Below, piece by piece: positions 23,613-34,934 of a DNA stretch of 64,000 bases. This DNA comes from Telopea speciosissima. Its lineage: Eukaryota > Streptophyta > Magnoliopsida > Proteales > Proteaceae. The position numbers and the translations under genes are program-made. The notes beneath the pieces are model-generated. The model saw only the letters and a program-made list of their open reading frames with translations, was not told the DNA's origin and made no database searches. The stretch is from contig NC_057925.1 of assembly GCF_018873765.1 (NCBI RefSeq), positions 14,333,568 to 14,397,567 of the forward strand, in the 5' to 3' direction. Every line of letters starts with the position of its first letter. The first letter of the stretch is position 1.

Positions 23613-24693
23613 CTGGAATAGACAGCTAAGAGTAAAACCTCGAATCCGGCTAGGGGTTTTCGAGAAATGGCTCGAGAGAGGTAAATTCCAGAGATGATCA
23701 GCAAGAACCTCAATACAACAGAGGGGATTATTGCCGGCACCGGAATTGGGTTGGCGGAGGTGTGATGAGATCTTGGCTACAAGTTCAATGTCGTGGAGGA
23801 GCGAGGAGGCAGGATTTTCAGAGGAGAGAGAAGGAGGTAGATGATCACCAAGGATAGGAGAGAGGGATTCAATGGCTGAATGGGCTCTAGCAATAGATTC
23901 TTCAGAGTTGAAATTCATGGGCCTCATAAGATCTACGGATAGACATTGTCTATTGAGAGAGAGAGATAGGTGAAAAGACAAGCCTTTGTGGTTGTAAAAA
24001 CATCTCAAGAGAGAGAGAGGAAGCAGTTTTGTGAGGGATTAATGGAGGAAAAATGGGAAGGAGGGTTGAGAAAGAATAGCATATATTTGGTGGAACGGTT
24101 AATGGAGAAAGAATCCGACCATCAACTGGAGTCGCCAAATCCGATCAAAGCCGATCTAGATCAGTGGTGTGCGTGGCTCTTGCGCCTAGACATAGAAGCA
24201 TGCAAAAGTACCACGCTGCCCTAATGGAAAAGCAGAAATCCAGCCCAAAGCGATGCTTGTGCGTGCACTCCCATTGACCATTGCGCATGTACAGACTCTA
24301 GAGGCTCACGCGGCGATCTCTTTCTTCCCAAAAATTTATTAGCATTTTGGACTAATTTATGGACTTGGCTCTCCTCAGGTTTTACCATTTTTTGACTTGA
24401 CTTTGGTGACTCGCCGAGTTAAAACCTGATTTTCCAACTATGAGTTGAACAATATGGCACGGAGCTTGTACAATCATGAAAGATGTAAGAATTCATTCCT
24501 CTTCTTCATTAATCTCTTGCACATAGTTATGTTAATGGAGTAATTAAGAAACCTCACAAAGGTCACCATAAGGTTTTGAGGAGCATGTCCATAGTTACCA
24601 AGAACAAATTTTAGACAAAAATTCGGATGTTATTTTTAATATTAATATCATAATGTTTCGCATTATTATCTAATTATATATAATATGTACATA

Positions 24694-25085
24694 TTATACA
24701 AGTAATAGGATTGGGATAACAACTCTTAACACCAGAACAATGCATAACTTGAAAACCTTCAGAGCAATCTTTGAATATCTATTTTGAGTAAACCCATAAA
24801 TCAAGGTGGTCCAAGGCACAACACTTGTGCTAGACATTTTATCAAACATGTCATAAGCAACGTTAATATCTCCAATTTTTAATATAAGACCGCCAGCTTG
24901 ATTTGAAATGCAATTGATCCCATTTTGCAAAATATGGTCATGGACAAATCAACCTTCTTTCTCCACTCTTGAATTAATGTTGAACTGAGAAATTGGTGAG
25001 TACAGCGACAAGTCTAGTTGAATGGGTTTTGGGTGAAGAATGTTTAAAATTTCTTTTAGTCTTCCAAGCTTGCTAAGGATTTTAT
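24694..25085 (-). pseudogene. PPR protein gene fragment
   Basis: The minus strand reads GRLKEILNIL … VHDHILQNGI … DINVAYDMFDKMSSTSVVPW then TTLIYGFTQNRYSKIALKVF. This is the register of plant PLS-type pentatricopeptide repeats (VFDKM…VVSWT…I.GYTQNG..EALKLF). A stop before VHDHIL and loss of all other repeats show it is a fragment. Confidence 0.75.
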
Positions 25086-25834
25086 CTTGGATTGGATGAC
25101 TGTTGGTTTGGTTCTTCCTGTGAGGTGGTTGACCGTCGTTACCTTTGGAAGTGTTTGGTTACGTAAATCAGAAGAATTAGATTTCGTAGAATCATGATCC
25201 TAATATTTGAAAACTGTTTGGTGTAATTGGAACATGATTCTACAGAATCTATCTAATTCCACATTTCAACGGTAGAGGGATTCGTTGTGGAACTCACCTG
25301 ATAAGGTGAATCTCACAATTGAGATACCGTATATAAAAATGAGATTTTTGGGTGATTCCAAATTCACGATTCAGTTGAAGCTCTAGAACGAAAAAACCTA
25401 GGACTGAGCGGGGAAGGGGCACTGAAGCTCACCACCGATCGAAGGTAACAATCTCTGCTCTCTGCTCTCTGCTCTCTCTCTCTCTCTCCCTCGCTCTCGC
25501 TCCTCTCACTCTGTCCCTCTGTGACCGATTTATAATTTTTTGCCTTTTTTTTTTCAAATCTATGCTTCTATGTCCTAGTTAGGGTTCCTCATTTGATTTT
25601 AATTTTTGTTGTGTTTCTCTTCAAGGCGGTTTCCAGCTACTAAGGCTTCGTTTCCTGCTAGACATTTGGTTAAGGTGAGTTTCTTCTTCTCTTCTCTCGC
25701 TCTTCTGTTCTGATTTATTATTCCTCTCCCACCCCCTCCACCCAAAATTGTAAGTTGTTGTTCATCTTTTGCCATACTTGCATCTGATTGTGTATTGTTT
25801 GAAATTAATTTTAATAGTTTAATTTCAAGATCAA

Positions 25835-26056
25835 ATGGCATTAGAAAAGAATGATGACAATATTAAGAAATTCCAAGATGATCTATTATTTAAGTGGCAT
25901 GGAATTGAAGTATTTTGCTCTGAATATCTACAAATTAGGCTAAATGTAACATCAGAAAAAAAAAAATTTGCTAGTTCTGAGCAGAGGATTATTGGGAATG
26001 GGTTAATTGATAGACTTATTTCTTTTTTCTCTAAGAATGAAAGGTACATCTTTTAA
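25835..26056 (+). CDS. Unidentified 73-codon frame inside the inverted-repeat element
   Basis: Starts MALEKNDDNIKKFQDDLLFK and contains WHGIEVFCSEYLQIRLN, a Lys-rich stretch and RLISFFSKNE. It follows a CT-rich 5'-UTR-like region, which fits a captured gene start, and composition is ordinary for coding sequence. I do not recognise the family. It may be an exon whose continuation was lost. Confidence 0.3.
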   Translation: MALEKNDDNIKKFQDDLLFKWHGIEVFCSEYLQIRLNVTSEKKKFASSEQRIIGNGLIDRLISFFSKNERYIF

Positions 26057-26516
26057 TGTATTTTCTGATTATGTTAATTGAAGCTCCAGTATATTTAACA
26101 CTATCCATGGTCAATCCAATCTGGCTAAACTGGTTTAGCAGAACTATTTTGTACAGATTTAATAATGGCCTGAGGAGGAGCCTTCACAGTTTATTGCTTA
26201 TGTTAACTTGGTGTATAAACCATGTCTTGCAGTAGCCAGTACCTAGAGATTAAGAACAGGAGTGAATGATGAAGTTTTATGGGATACATCCAGTTTCCAA
26301 TTGAGTGGTGCCTGACATCAGTTTCCATGCACTCATATGATTAGTTCATGCTACTTGCAGTTGCAGATTTGAGATTTGTGACATTTCTTTTATATTTTTT
26401 GGAGATAAAGTTGTAATGGTATTTGTATATGATTGTTTAGTTGTTACTTTGATGATTCTTTAGATTTAGTAATGTTATGTTGATATAGTAATCCTTAACT
26501 CTATTTTTTTTCTTAG

Positions 26517-26582
26517 GCTGATGTTTGCCATGCCTACCAAATCTTGAAAAAAGGTGGATTAAAAGATGAAAACATCATTGTG
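26517..26582 (+). pseudogene. Vacuolar processing enzyme (legumain) exon fragment
   Basis: Right after a good acceptor (TTTTTTTCTTAG) the frame reads [19 protein letters not shown] then IIV, the signature after the first intron of plant asparaginyl endopeptidases (family C13). The expected FMYDDIA does not follow and the sequence becomes unrelated. The intact splice junction shows genomic DNA, not cDNA, was acquired. Confidence 0.75.
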
Positions 26583-27400
26583 AAGTGGATGGTTGTGCCT
26601 GAGCGATTAGCTCAATCATGTCAATCTTTCCAATTAATAAACTGTAGAGTGGATGATTGCATTTAGTAGCATTATATTTTTGTAACTAATTAACTGTTTT
26701 TTGTTTTAATTACTACAACCAACTAGCTTTATAAGGTATATATATTTATGATTCAAATTCCAGTGCTCCATCTAAAATTGATTAAATCAATATATAGGGT
26801 CTAATATACAAAGGTGACAAGTGATTTACATGGTATATTATAAGGAGAAAAAGTGCAAAACTGTACAAGTATGTAGACAATCCTAGAGGCAAAATAAGTG
26901 TAAAGATGATGAATGTTAACGAATCAGGGCACAGAATCCAGGTACAACCCTACTTCCAGCTTCAGCTGAAAAGATGTCAAAATCCTTTTGGTAGCCTTCA
27001 ATATTGTAAAGGTGGAGAACACATACGACTAGGGATTCTGCGAGCCCTACTAGAGAAACAATTGTGTTTTTTCTGTGGGAGTTCTATCATGACTAGGAGA
27101 GGTCAAGTCTTAGTGGAAGTTGGTATATCAAAATTGCATAGACTGTATTATACAGAGCTTATGAAGTGATGGTGAATGAAATCAAATTTATACAATTCCT
27201 ATCTCTTCCAGCAGTATGAAGTCATGGTAGAAATCAAATTTATACACTGGTTTTGTTAACTGGGTTAGGTTTGGAATTTGGGCCTTAGAATGCCCATGGG
27301 TTAGTCTTAAATGTGTATTTTATTATAATAAGAGGATAGAATGTAAAGATTTTGTGGGCAAGGTCTCATGGTTATTTGTAAATTTCAAGCTCCACTTGAT

Positions 27401-27478
27401 GGGTCTTTAGTTCAAATTGGTAGAGCACTTGGAACATGAGCATGTTCCAGGTTTGATGGTTTGAATCCATCAAGACCA
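27401..27478 (+). tRNA. Degenerate tRNA-like sequence
   Basis: The acceptor strands GGGTCTT/AAGACC pair. The D arm TAGTTCAAATTGGTAGAGCA is canonical. The T arm has stem GATGG/CCATC around loop TTTGAAT, and a T run follows. The anticodon stem CTTGG/CCAGG encloses 14 bases instead of 7, so no anticodon can be assigned. Probably a tRNA pseudogene or a tRNA-derived SINE head. Confidence 0.4.
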
Positions 27479-28233
27479 TTTTTATTCAACTATTCAAAAC
27501 ATAGTTAGTTATGACAATAATCTACACAATTTCAAGTGGTGTTTTTCATTATCTTTTTCTCTCTCACACATCAATTTCTTTCTTTGGGATATATGGATCA
27601 TAAAAAGATGTCATTGACGTTGTTCACAAGCTTGACTTCAACAAAGGAGGCAATTAAAACCATGTGTGGGCTTTTTGATGTGTTCGGTTTTCATTTTTTA
27701 GACTTAATCTTACAACTTGACAGTTGAACTATAATAACTATATAAGAATTTAGTGATTGTGATGGATTGTTCACATTTTTTTACTTATGTTGGATTGCAA
27801 GGTAATTACATAAGTAGTGGGTTAGTGTTTTTTTTTTTTTTTTTGTGGGTAAACAGTGGAGGTAGTGTGAATAGCAAGGTAATGACAATTAGTTTGTATG
27901 GGAGGAGGGAATTAGTTTGGAGAAACTTTTTTTCTTGCAAATGTTGGGCTAGAAAAAGAGTTAACGAATGACAAAAACATAGGAACCAAACAGTTTTTAA
28001 ATTGGATTTCAATTGAATCCAACTAACAAACTCTGAGTAACCAAACAGTTTTTCAGGAAGAATCAAGTCACATAATCAAAATCAAGGTAAACAAACAGCT
28101 ATTCAGGAAGATTCATGTTACAGAATCAAGATAACCAAACAGTTAATCTTTCAAAGTTACGAATCCACAGAAACTGATTTCATGGAATTTAATTCAGAAT
28201 TGCACCAACAGATTTACGCAACCAAAGACTTCC

Positions 28234-29089
28234 TTCAATACTCCGTTCATGGTTCTTAGATGCACTGCATATGAAATGAAGTAGCTAACTAAGTAATAGA
28301 GGAGGCTCCTAGAAACCCTTCGTCCTTCCACCTGGAAACTCAAAACCATGGAAATCTCTACAAAGAACCCAAGCCAATTCTTGCCGGAGTTGTTGCTGAA
28401 TAACCTGAACTCCGTTATGACATCATCTCAAATCACAGAATAGAATTCATTGTCAGAGAGGTGCTGCTGAATGAGACATCCTAATCTTGAAGTGAAGAAC
28501 AAAAAATAAGATTGAAAAACAAAATTTAACAAACATTAAAGAAACAAAGTTCGTCGTAATTGGAAACAGAACTGGATTTCATGGCCTTTTATCCAATTTG
28601 TGATTTGGGGCTCGAACCTCAAAACAAAAGATAACAGAGGATGAGGCAGTAGGAGAAGGGGTTATTTAAGAGGTTGCGATGCCGGATTTCATGTTGCAGC
28701 GGTTGCCGGAGCCAACGGACAGGGTAGCAGGGCGTAGATCTTATTAGAATCTCCTCATTCAGTCTTCTTCCTCGCCTTGACGAATCTGAGCAACGAGAAC
28801 CCTAAGCAACTACACCTGCAAACCGTAAATGGGGGTCTACTTCCATTTCTATAATATATGTGAATTAATCCGATAAAGTTCGGATCGGCCGAATACAACG
28901 TGATCCACATAATAAGTTGAAAGGGCACGAATTTTTCCGATTCATTGGATAGTGTTTGGATTCGGACGAATTATTCCTAAAATTTAGTTCGAATGAATTA
29001 TTTGCCAATAATTCGCCAAATTAAAGGCTATTAGAAAGAAAAACAGTGTGGATTCTGGTTAACAAAAGATTCAGTTTTATGGTTGGAGA
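28234..29089. other. Intergenic spacer
   Basis: No gene recognised. A 32-codon frame at 28,348-28,446 (MEISTKNPSQFLPELLLNNL …) has no known relative. Confidence 0.45.
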
Positions 29090-29644
29090 TAGGGGTGCAA
29101 GTTTGGCCATGTCGGCCCGAACCCGCCCTAACCCACCCTGAGCCCGAACAAGGCCTGGGTTGAGATATTTGACCTTGAGGGCGGGTCAGGGTTGGAAATT
29201 TCTGACCCTAAGTCAGGGTTGGGTCGGGTCAAGGTTGAGGCCTTGGGATAAGCCTGGCCTGACCCTATTTTAAGTTATACTATAAAATATCTGTTGATAT
29301 ATATATATATATATATATATTATAAACTTTAAACTTCACCCACATTTTGTTATATAATTTATTATATATGAAGATAATAAGTGATATATTACATTTTATT
29401 ATAATGTTATTTTAAGTAAAATTGATAGTTTTCTCCCTGGCCTAGTCCAGCCCATGCATTTCCTTCCCCCTCCCCATGATCAGGGCCAATCAGGATCAGC
29501 CTGGCCCGACCCTGAGGGCAGGTTAGGGTTGTATTTTTCAGGCCCTGAGTCAAGGTTGGGTTGGGCCTGGGCCCAGTTAAGGGGACTTAGGGTTAGGCTA
29601 GGGTTTTATAAAGCCCGATCCAACCCGATCCTGTTGCAACCCTA
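29090..29644. mobile_element. hAT-type MITE (555 bp)
   Basis: Ends TAGGGGTGCAAG and TTGCAACCCTA, flanked by the exact 8-bp repeat GTTGGAGA (29,082-29,089, 29,645-29,652). The inside is GGGTTGGG/CCCGACCC-type degenerate repeats around an AT-rich centre with an (AT)n run (29,296-29,321). Same family as the split MITE at 18,397-21,527. Confidence 0.9.
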
Positions 29645-30608
29645 GTTGGAGATGATCGAAGTGCCAGCCTGAGAGTTCAACACGTGGAAGTTGCGACATT
29701 CAATGGTGCCGAGCTCGAGAAGAAAAAAAAACATGCCTTGCATTGAGCTTGCACATTAGATGAAACTTCTTCCACGTGTCAAGTTTCCAAGCCTGCACTA
29801 CAGTGCACCGCAAGATACCTGCACTGCTGAGGATTTTAATCCTTCAACTCCAATTGATCGGGCGCAACTAGCAAAGCCACTTGAAATTGCCAATTTCCTA
29901 GGCGTGCAGGACAATGACTTTCCATTTTTTTTTTTTTTTTGTTTTGGTAAACATGAATTTTTTAAAATTAAAGCAATGAATTATTTCCCTTCTCCATTAA
30001 GAAAGAAACAATGAGAAGAAAGTGACCTACATTTTCTCAAAAGAATAATTTATTTTGGCCTCAACTTTTAAATTAGATAATGATGTGGGTGTGGCAATAA
30101 TATCTCCACACATTTCGAATGGTCCAAATTTGTCTTACACATTTTTATAACATAATATATGCAAGTTAATTGGCCGCACTTATTAGACACTAAGACTGTT
30201 TTTTTTGGGGTACTTAATGTCATGTTATCGTGTATCTTAACCTAATTCACAATATCAAGCAAGGAGAGGGTTGGTTAAGCTGTAAACTTTCGATAATCTA
30301 GTAGTATACATCAATCACACGACTGGACACAAAAAGGCAAAAGAATCTTTTTCACAAAGGGAGGAGAAGATGCCACATGTTTTTTTCCCTTAAAATGGGA
30401 AAATGTTCTCTCGGGGGTTGCCATGCCCAGATACAGTGGGTGGCGAAATGATCGCCCCACCCCCAATGAAATGTGGAAATCCAGCCCCCTAATACCAGTG
30501 TGAGCTCTCTCATTGGCTACCGCATGTGCGTGGTCCCAGCGCTCCCCCAATAAAATAAAATAGTTTTGAAGAGGGGTTATAATTACCCGTTGCGGCTAGA
30601 GCAGAGAT

Positions 30609-30775
30609 CTTTATCCCTTGTAATTCCCTACCCGGTCCAGTGCCCCTAACAAGGGGGGCACAATGACCATTCCACCCCTACCCGGATGGGGTCCACCCCC
30701 TCTGATAACAGGCATTAGGGAATTGGACCGGGCAGGGAATTGCAGGAGATGAGATAATTTTCCCGACCCGTCGAT
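30609..30775. mobile_element. Foldback MITE upstream of the P450
   Basis: The inverted words AATTCCCTACCCGGTCC (near 30,621) and GGACCGGGCAGGGAATT (near 30,724) sit at the ends of a hairpin. Related to the MITE at about 23,436-23,612. Its right side lies about 180 bp before the P450 start codon. Confidence 0.65.
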
Positions 30776-30954
30776 GACAACACCAATGATGTGCTGTGAT
30801 TCTATGAAGATTTTCCCAATTAAGAAAATGGAAAAATGCAACTAATCTCCCCCCACACTCAATCCAAATAAACTAAATAAAAATGTCTGCAACTTCACTT
30901 CTATAATACAAATACCCAAGTTGAGGTTCAATCTTCAATCAGTATCAATCAACC

Positions 30955-33331
30955 ATGGAATTTCTTACTCAAATACAAGCAATTGGAACAGTTTTTGCCT
31001 TAATCTTGCTCTACACCTTATGGAGAAGAAAGCTCAACAATCACAAAACAAAAGGAAGAGATGAAGTCCCTACACCATCTGGTGCCTTACCAATTTCAGG
31101 TCACCTTCATTTAATTGGTGGACAAGAACCACCTCCAAAAACTCTTGCAGTCATGGCTGATAAGTATGGACCAATCCTCATGCTTAGACTTGGCATTCAT
31201 CGAACACTTGTTGTGAGTAGTTGGGAGCTTGTAAAGGATTGCTTCACCACAAATGATAGAGTTTTTGCTACAAGGCCTCAAGTAGCTGCAGGCAAGTATT
31301 TGGGCTATAACCATGCAGTGTTTGCCTTCACTCCTTATGGGTCATATTGGCGTGGAATCAGAAATAGAACTACTCTTAATCTCCTCTCCAAAGCTCGTCT
31401 TGACAAGTTAAAGCATGTAAGAATCACTATTGTAGACATATCCATCAAAGAATTGTACTCAATTTGGGCCAAGAATGGAGGTACTCATCCAGTGAAGGTA
31501 GAGATGGAGGAGTGGTTTGATCACCTGAGCTTAAACATCATCACTGAGATGATTGCCGGAAAACGTTATTTGGGAAACATCAATACCGGATACGAAGATG
31601 AAGCTAAGAGACTTAGAAGGGTAATTGCTCAACTAAGGTATCAATTTGGGGTGTTTGTTCCTTCTGATGTATTACCCTTTTGTGAATGGTTAGATTTGGG
31701 AGGACATTTGAAAGCCATGAAGTCTCTTGCTAAGGAATTCGATTGTATATTGGGAAATTGGGTCGAAGAACATCGTCGTAACATTGCTAAGAAGTTGGCC
31801 GGCGAGGAAGAAGGTGAGCTTGACTTCATCGATGTGATGCTAACCACCCTTTCTGAAGAAAATTTGACGTGTAGTTATGATGATGATACCATCATCAAGG
31901 CAACTGTGCTGGTATGTTCTTCACAATTTCACATTTATTACAACAAGATTGTAACTTTATTTTTTTGTCCCTTATCTTATTCCCAAAAGTATTTAATATA
32001 GGAGTGATCTTGTCATTTCACATGAACAATGACAACTTTTGAAAATAACACGATGATAAGTTACTTTCAATTTATTTTGGAAACCCTTTTTTTAGGCCTG
32101 ATTTAGTATGATTTCTATTTTAATTTCAGGGGGGTGATTTCTATTTTGAAAATTGTTTGGTTTGATTTTTACATCTTACTGCAGTGAAATACAAATCAAG
32201 TGGAATTGAAATTTTAAAATAGTTGAGGAGCTTTTTCAGAATTCCTATTTCATTTGATTTCGCTCTTTCTCTTTAATGGGCACATGGTTAATTGATGGAC
32301 AAAATAGCAATTTACGTTAAAAATAAAACACACCCTTCTTTTTCTCCTAATGGTCTCACCACCACCTTCACCCTTTCCAAAGAAACATAGAGAATCTATT
32401 CTCAGAAATTGAACTATCAAATGGACTTTTTTTTTATCCTTGAAATATTTCATATTGATACAACCAAAACAATGTCAATTTCTTGACCAAAAAATCTATT
32501 TGTTGACTATTTCATAAAATCAATCCAAAAGTGAAATAAAAAATCATATCAAATCTGGCCTTACCTAACTATGACTAAAATATTTTTTGAGAATAAGACA
32601 AGGGGCAAAAAAGTAAAATTACAACTTCTTAGTTCACCTACTTGATGACGACAAGATGCACCCTTTACTGTTTCTGTCCATTTCACTATTCACTGCAACT
32701 CATGGCAGCTGGCTCTGATACCACATCTCTCACCCTAGTATGGACGATCTCCTTACTAATGAATAATCGCCAAGTGTTAAAAAAGATCCAAGATGAGTTG
32801 GATATCCATGTTGGTAGAGAAAGATTAGTGGATGAATCAGACATCAAGAATATAGAGTATCTCAATGCCATTATAAAGGAAACATTGAGGTTATAACCTC
32901 CTGCACCTCTATTAGTACCACATGAGGCCATGGAAGATTGTCAAGTGGGTAGCTACCATATTCCCAAGGGTACACGTTTGCTTGTAAATCTATGGAAGTT
33001 ACAAAGAGACCCTCGTGTGTGGTTGGATCCTTATGAATTCAAACCAGAGAGATTTCTCACTAGACATGTAGATGTTGATGTTAGAGGTAAGCATTTTGAG
33101 TACATTCCTTTTGGTACTGGTATAAAGTCATGCCCAGGTATCACTTTTGCAACTCAAGTCTTGCATTTGGCACTTGCTTGTATATTGCAAAGATTTAATT
33201 TGGAGACTCCCTCTAATGGTCCAGTGGACATGAGTGAAGGATTTGGCATCACTATGCCTAGAAAAATCCCACTTGAAATCCTTTTGACTCCACGGCTTCC
33301 ATCTAAGCTATTTGAAGATCACAAACTCTAG
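30955..33331 (+). pseudogene. CYP82-type cytochrome P450, probably inactive
   Basis: Exon 1 (30955-31911, 319 codons) has an N-terminal membrane anchor (about residues 8-24), a PTPSGALPISGHLHLI hinge and SYWRGIR (helix C). It ends at a GTATGT donor in phase 0. Exon 2 (32699-33331) has the I-helix AGSDTTS, KETLRL (ExxR), FKPERF and the heme loop PFGTGIKSCPG. Total length would be about 529 residues, normal for CYP82. CYP82 enzymes are ER-bound monooxygenases of specialised metabolism; substrate unknown. Lesions: the expected acceptor before exon 2 reads CAA, not CAG (32,696-32,698); TAA at 32,894-32,896 replaces the Tyr after KETLRL; and the conserved Arg of FGxGxR is Lys, with Ile before it. 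Otherwise the frame is intact, so inactivation looks recent. Confidence 0.85.
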
Positions 33332-33654
33332 AGAGATTGTAGTACTTGTTATGATTATGATGGAAATTCGTAGGGGTGCGGTGGTAATTTTGCGTGCCTT
33401 TGTGTCTGGGTGTAAGGGCAGCGTGTGGTGCATGCTTCGATTAATGTTCTTTCTCCCGTATAATGTTTATCATGATTGTAATTGTTGGAAATATTTGTCT
33501 GTCAAATCTTAATTAAGCGTGTTAATTTGCATTATCTTTTTATGTATGATGTATGTCCAAACTTGTTTTATGGATTGGCCCATGAATTGCTCTGTTCTTT
33601 CTGGCTCAAAAATCCCAGCTCGACCCCAATATTAGATATCTCTCCCCTCCCCCA

Positions 33655-33870
33655 CGGAAAAATTTTTGCTGCTATGCCCATAGCAGGAATGTTCCTGCTA
33701 CAAGGCTAGCAGCCAAAGAAATGGAATTATTCACTTCCCGTTTGGGTTCAAAATACCCTCCTAGGTTTTATTATTTTCTAAAATACCCCTTAAGATCCCA
33801 TTTCCTTGGCTGCTATCCTTGTAGCAGGAACATTCCTGCTACTATTGTAGCAGCAAAATTTCGTTCCTCT
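33655..33870. mobile_element. Foldback MITE downstream of the P450
   Basis: Inverted arms of about 60 bp contain GTAGCAGGAACATTCCTGCT and its inverse near 33,680 and 33,820, plus GGCTGCTA/TAGCAGCC words. No coding content. Confidence 0.7.
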
Positions 33871-34042
33871 GCCACCCTCCACCCAAAAAAAAGGAAAAAA
33901 ATAAACAAAACAAAACAAGGGCCCAAGATGTCCAGGGCTTAATTGTGGGCTGGGCTTGAGCTCACATTGGCCCAGCCCTATATATGGATGTTTCTATAAG
34001 TGGGGGAAGTACTTCAAAGCAAGGGGTTCATAACCATAGAGA

Positions 34043-34282
34043 AGATCAGATCGCTGATCTTCTTCCATCTCCAACTTCTAATCCTTGGCCATGGTCTCGT
34101 TTAAAAGACTTGTTGTACATAAACGACATAGCTCCTGATATCTACTATACTTCTAAGGGAGATCCTTTTTGTATTGCAGTTGCTAGTAATCTAGCTAAAT
34201 TTGCTCAAGTAACCCAATCTATGTACATTATTTCTAAGTAGTCTTTCAATATATTTTATTTTCTCATAAAAAAAAAAAAAAT
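34043..34282 (+). mobile_element. 240-bp L1 LINE tail
   Basis: Encodes only the end of the L1 RNase H region (IADLLPSPTSNPWPWSRLKD … AVASNLAKFAQ), followed by a stop and an A-tail. Flanked by a 12-bp target duplication TAACCATAGAGA (34,031-34,042, 34,283-34,294). Related to the L1 at 59.7-60.4 kb. Confidence 0.85.
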
Positions 34283-34402
34283 TAACCATAGAGAGCCTGG
34301 GGATCGGAGGGATACGTATGTGTGAGGGAGGGGGTGGTGAGGATCCCAGTGAGAAGATAATAGCCGACGCCTTGGCATCAACCAACGGCTGGCGCAACGT
34401 CC

Positions 34403-34860
34403 ATCTTGTTAGGAAATTGCAACGTAGCAGAATGACGATTTGCAACAGAAAAAGAAAAAGTACAAACACACAAGACAACAATTTATTTGGTTCACCCCCA
34501 AGAAGGTAGGTTACATCCATGTCCGAGCTATAGTCCAGATCCACTATTTCGATTACAAAACCTCTCAACATCTCTCAAAGTGATAACCACTATATATAGC
34601 GTTTTCACGCGTTACAATATAGAGAAAACCCTATAACTCACAAAAGTACAAAATTGCCCCCAGAAGTCCACCCGGTCTAGTCAAAGGTGCAAACCAACAT
34701 AGGGCGAATAATATATCGAACCAAAGATCTCGACGAGCTCTTCAAGTGACAGGCCTTTAGCTTTGAGATATACAGTTTTTGACCGCTTTCGTGCGTTTTA
34801 AAGGCGAAACAGCTGCCAAAGAATCAACAGTACTTTATAGATTAAAACTGAGATTAGGTT
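34403..34860 (-). mobile_element. Possible LTR fragment
   Basis: AC-rich stretch with features common in plant copia LTRs read on the minus strand, including a TATATATAG box near 34,591 and a GTTCACCCCCAAGAAGG word. No second copy or target duplication was found, so this is a weak call. Confidence 0.3.
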
Positions 34861-34934
34861 TCACCAATAACACATCACCATGCTGGAGTAGGGAGGACGA
34901 GGCATAGATGTTGCTTGAAAATGATGTTCAAGGG

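Larger units (their letters stand above)
22692..23927 (-). pseudogene. Hyccin-family (HYC) pseudogene, N-terminal two thirds
   Basis: Read in order on the minus strand: AHSAIESLSPIL, SLLHDIEL, SSHLRQPNSGAGNNPLC; a deletion with frameshift; VLRFLLIISGIYLSRAIS, RKPLAGFEVLLLAVYSR; a MITE; SHETTSRAGQAITVTIP; a stop; SIYHESK … KSNASGLNVVG; a second MITE; LEPHGTVRATKRARIVGVAL; GSKIDFL-stop; and PLPWELLQPILRVL … LYARALHDVNP. This order matches plant hyccins, subunits of the plasma-membrane PI4-kinase alpha complex. At least two stops, several frame changes and two insertions make it non-functional. No intron is apparent across the matched part. Confidence 0.8.
25147..28233. mobile_element. 3.1-kb inverted-repeat element carrying host sequence
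   Basis: The ends GGAAGTGTTTGGTTACGTAA and, inverted, GGAAGTCTTTGGTTGCGTAA match at 21 of 23 bases when continued through AATC. Subterminal copies of AACCAAACAG occur near 27,990-28,145. Inside are a CT-rich leader-like stretch (25,440-25,510), an unknown 73-codon frame, a vacuolar processing enzyme exon fragment and a tRNA-like sequence. No transposase was recognised and the target duplication is unclear, so the superfamily is open (ends resemble PIF/Harbinger). Confidence 0.6.

Noticed and set aside
32711-32722. GCTCTGATACCA, the complement of the usual copia primer-binding site (TGGTATCAGAGC)
   Set aside because: It lies in frame in the P450 I-helix (AGSDTTS) with no LTR beside it, so the match is chance codon use.
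32642-32896. Separate small gene starting upstream of P450 exon 2
   Set aside because: Its in-frame sequence before position 32,699 is intron, and the rest is the P450 I-helix to ExxR region.
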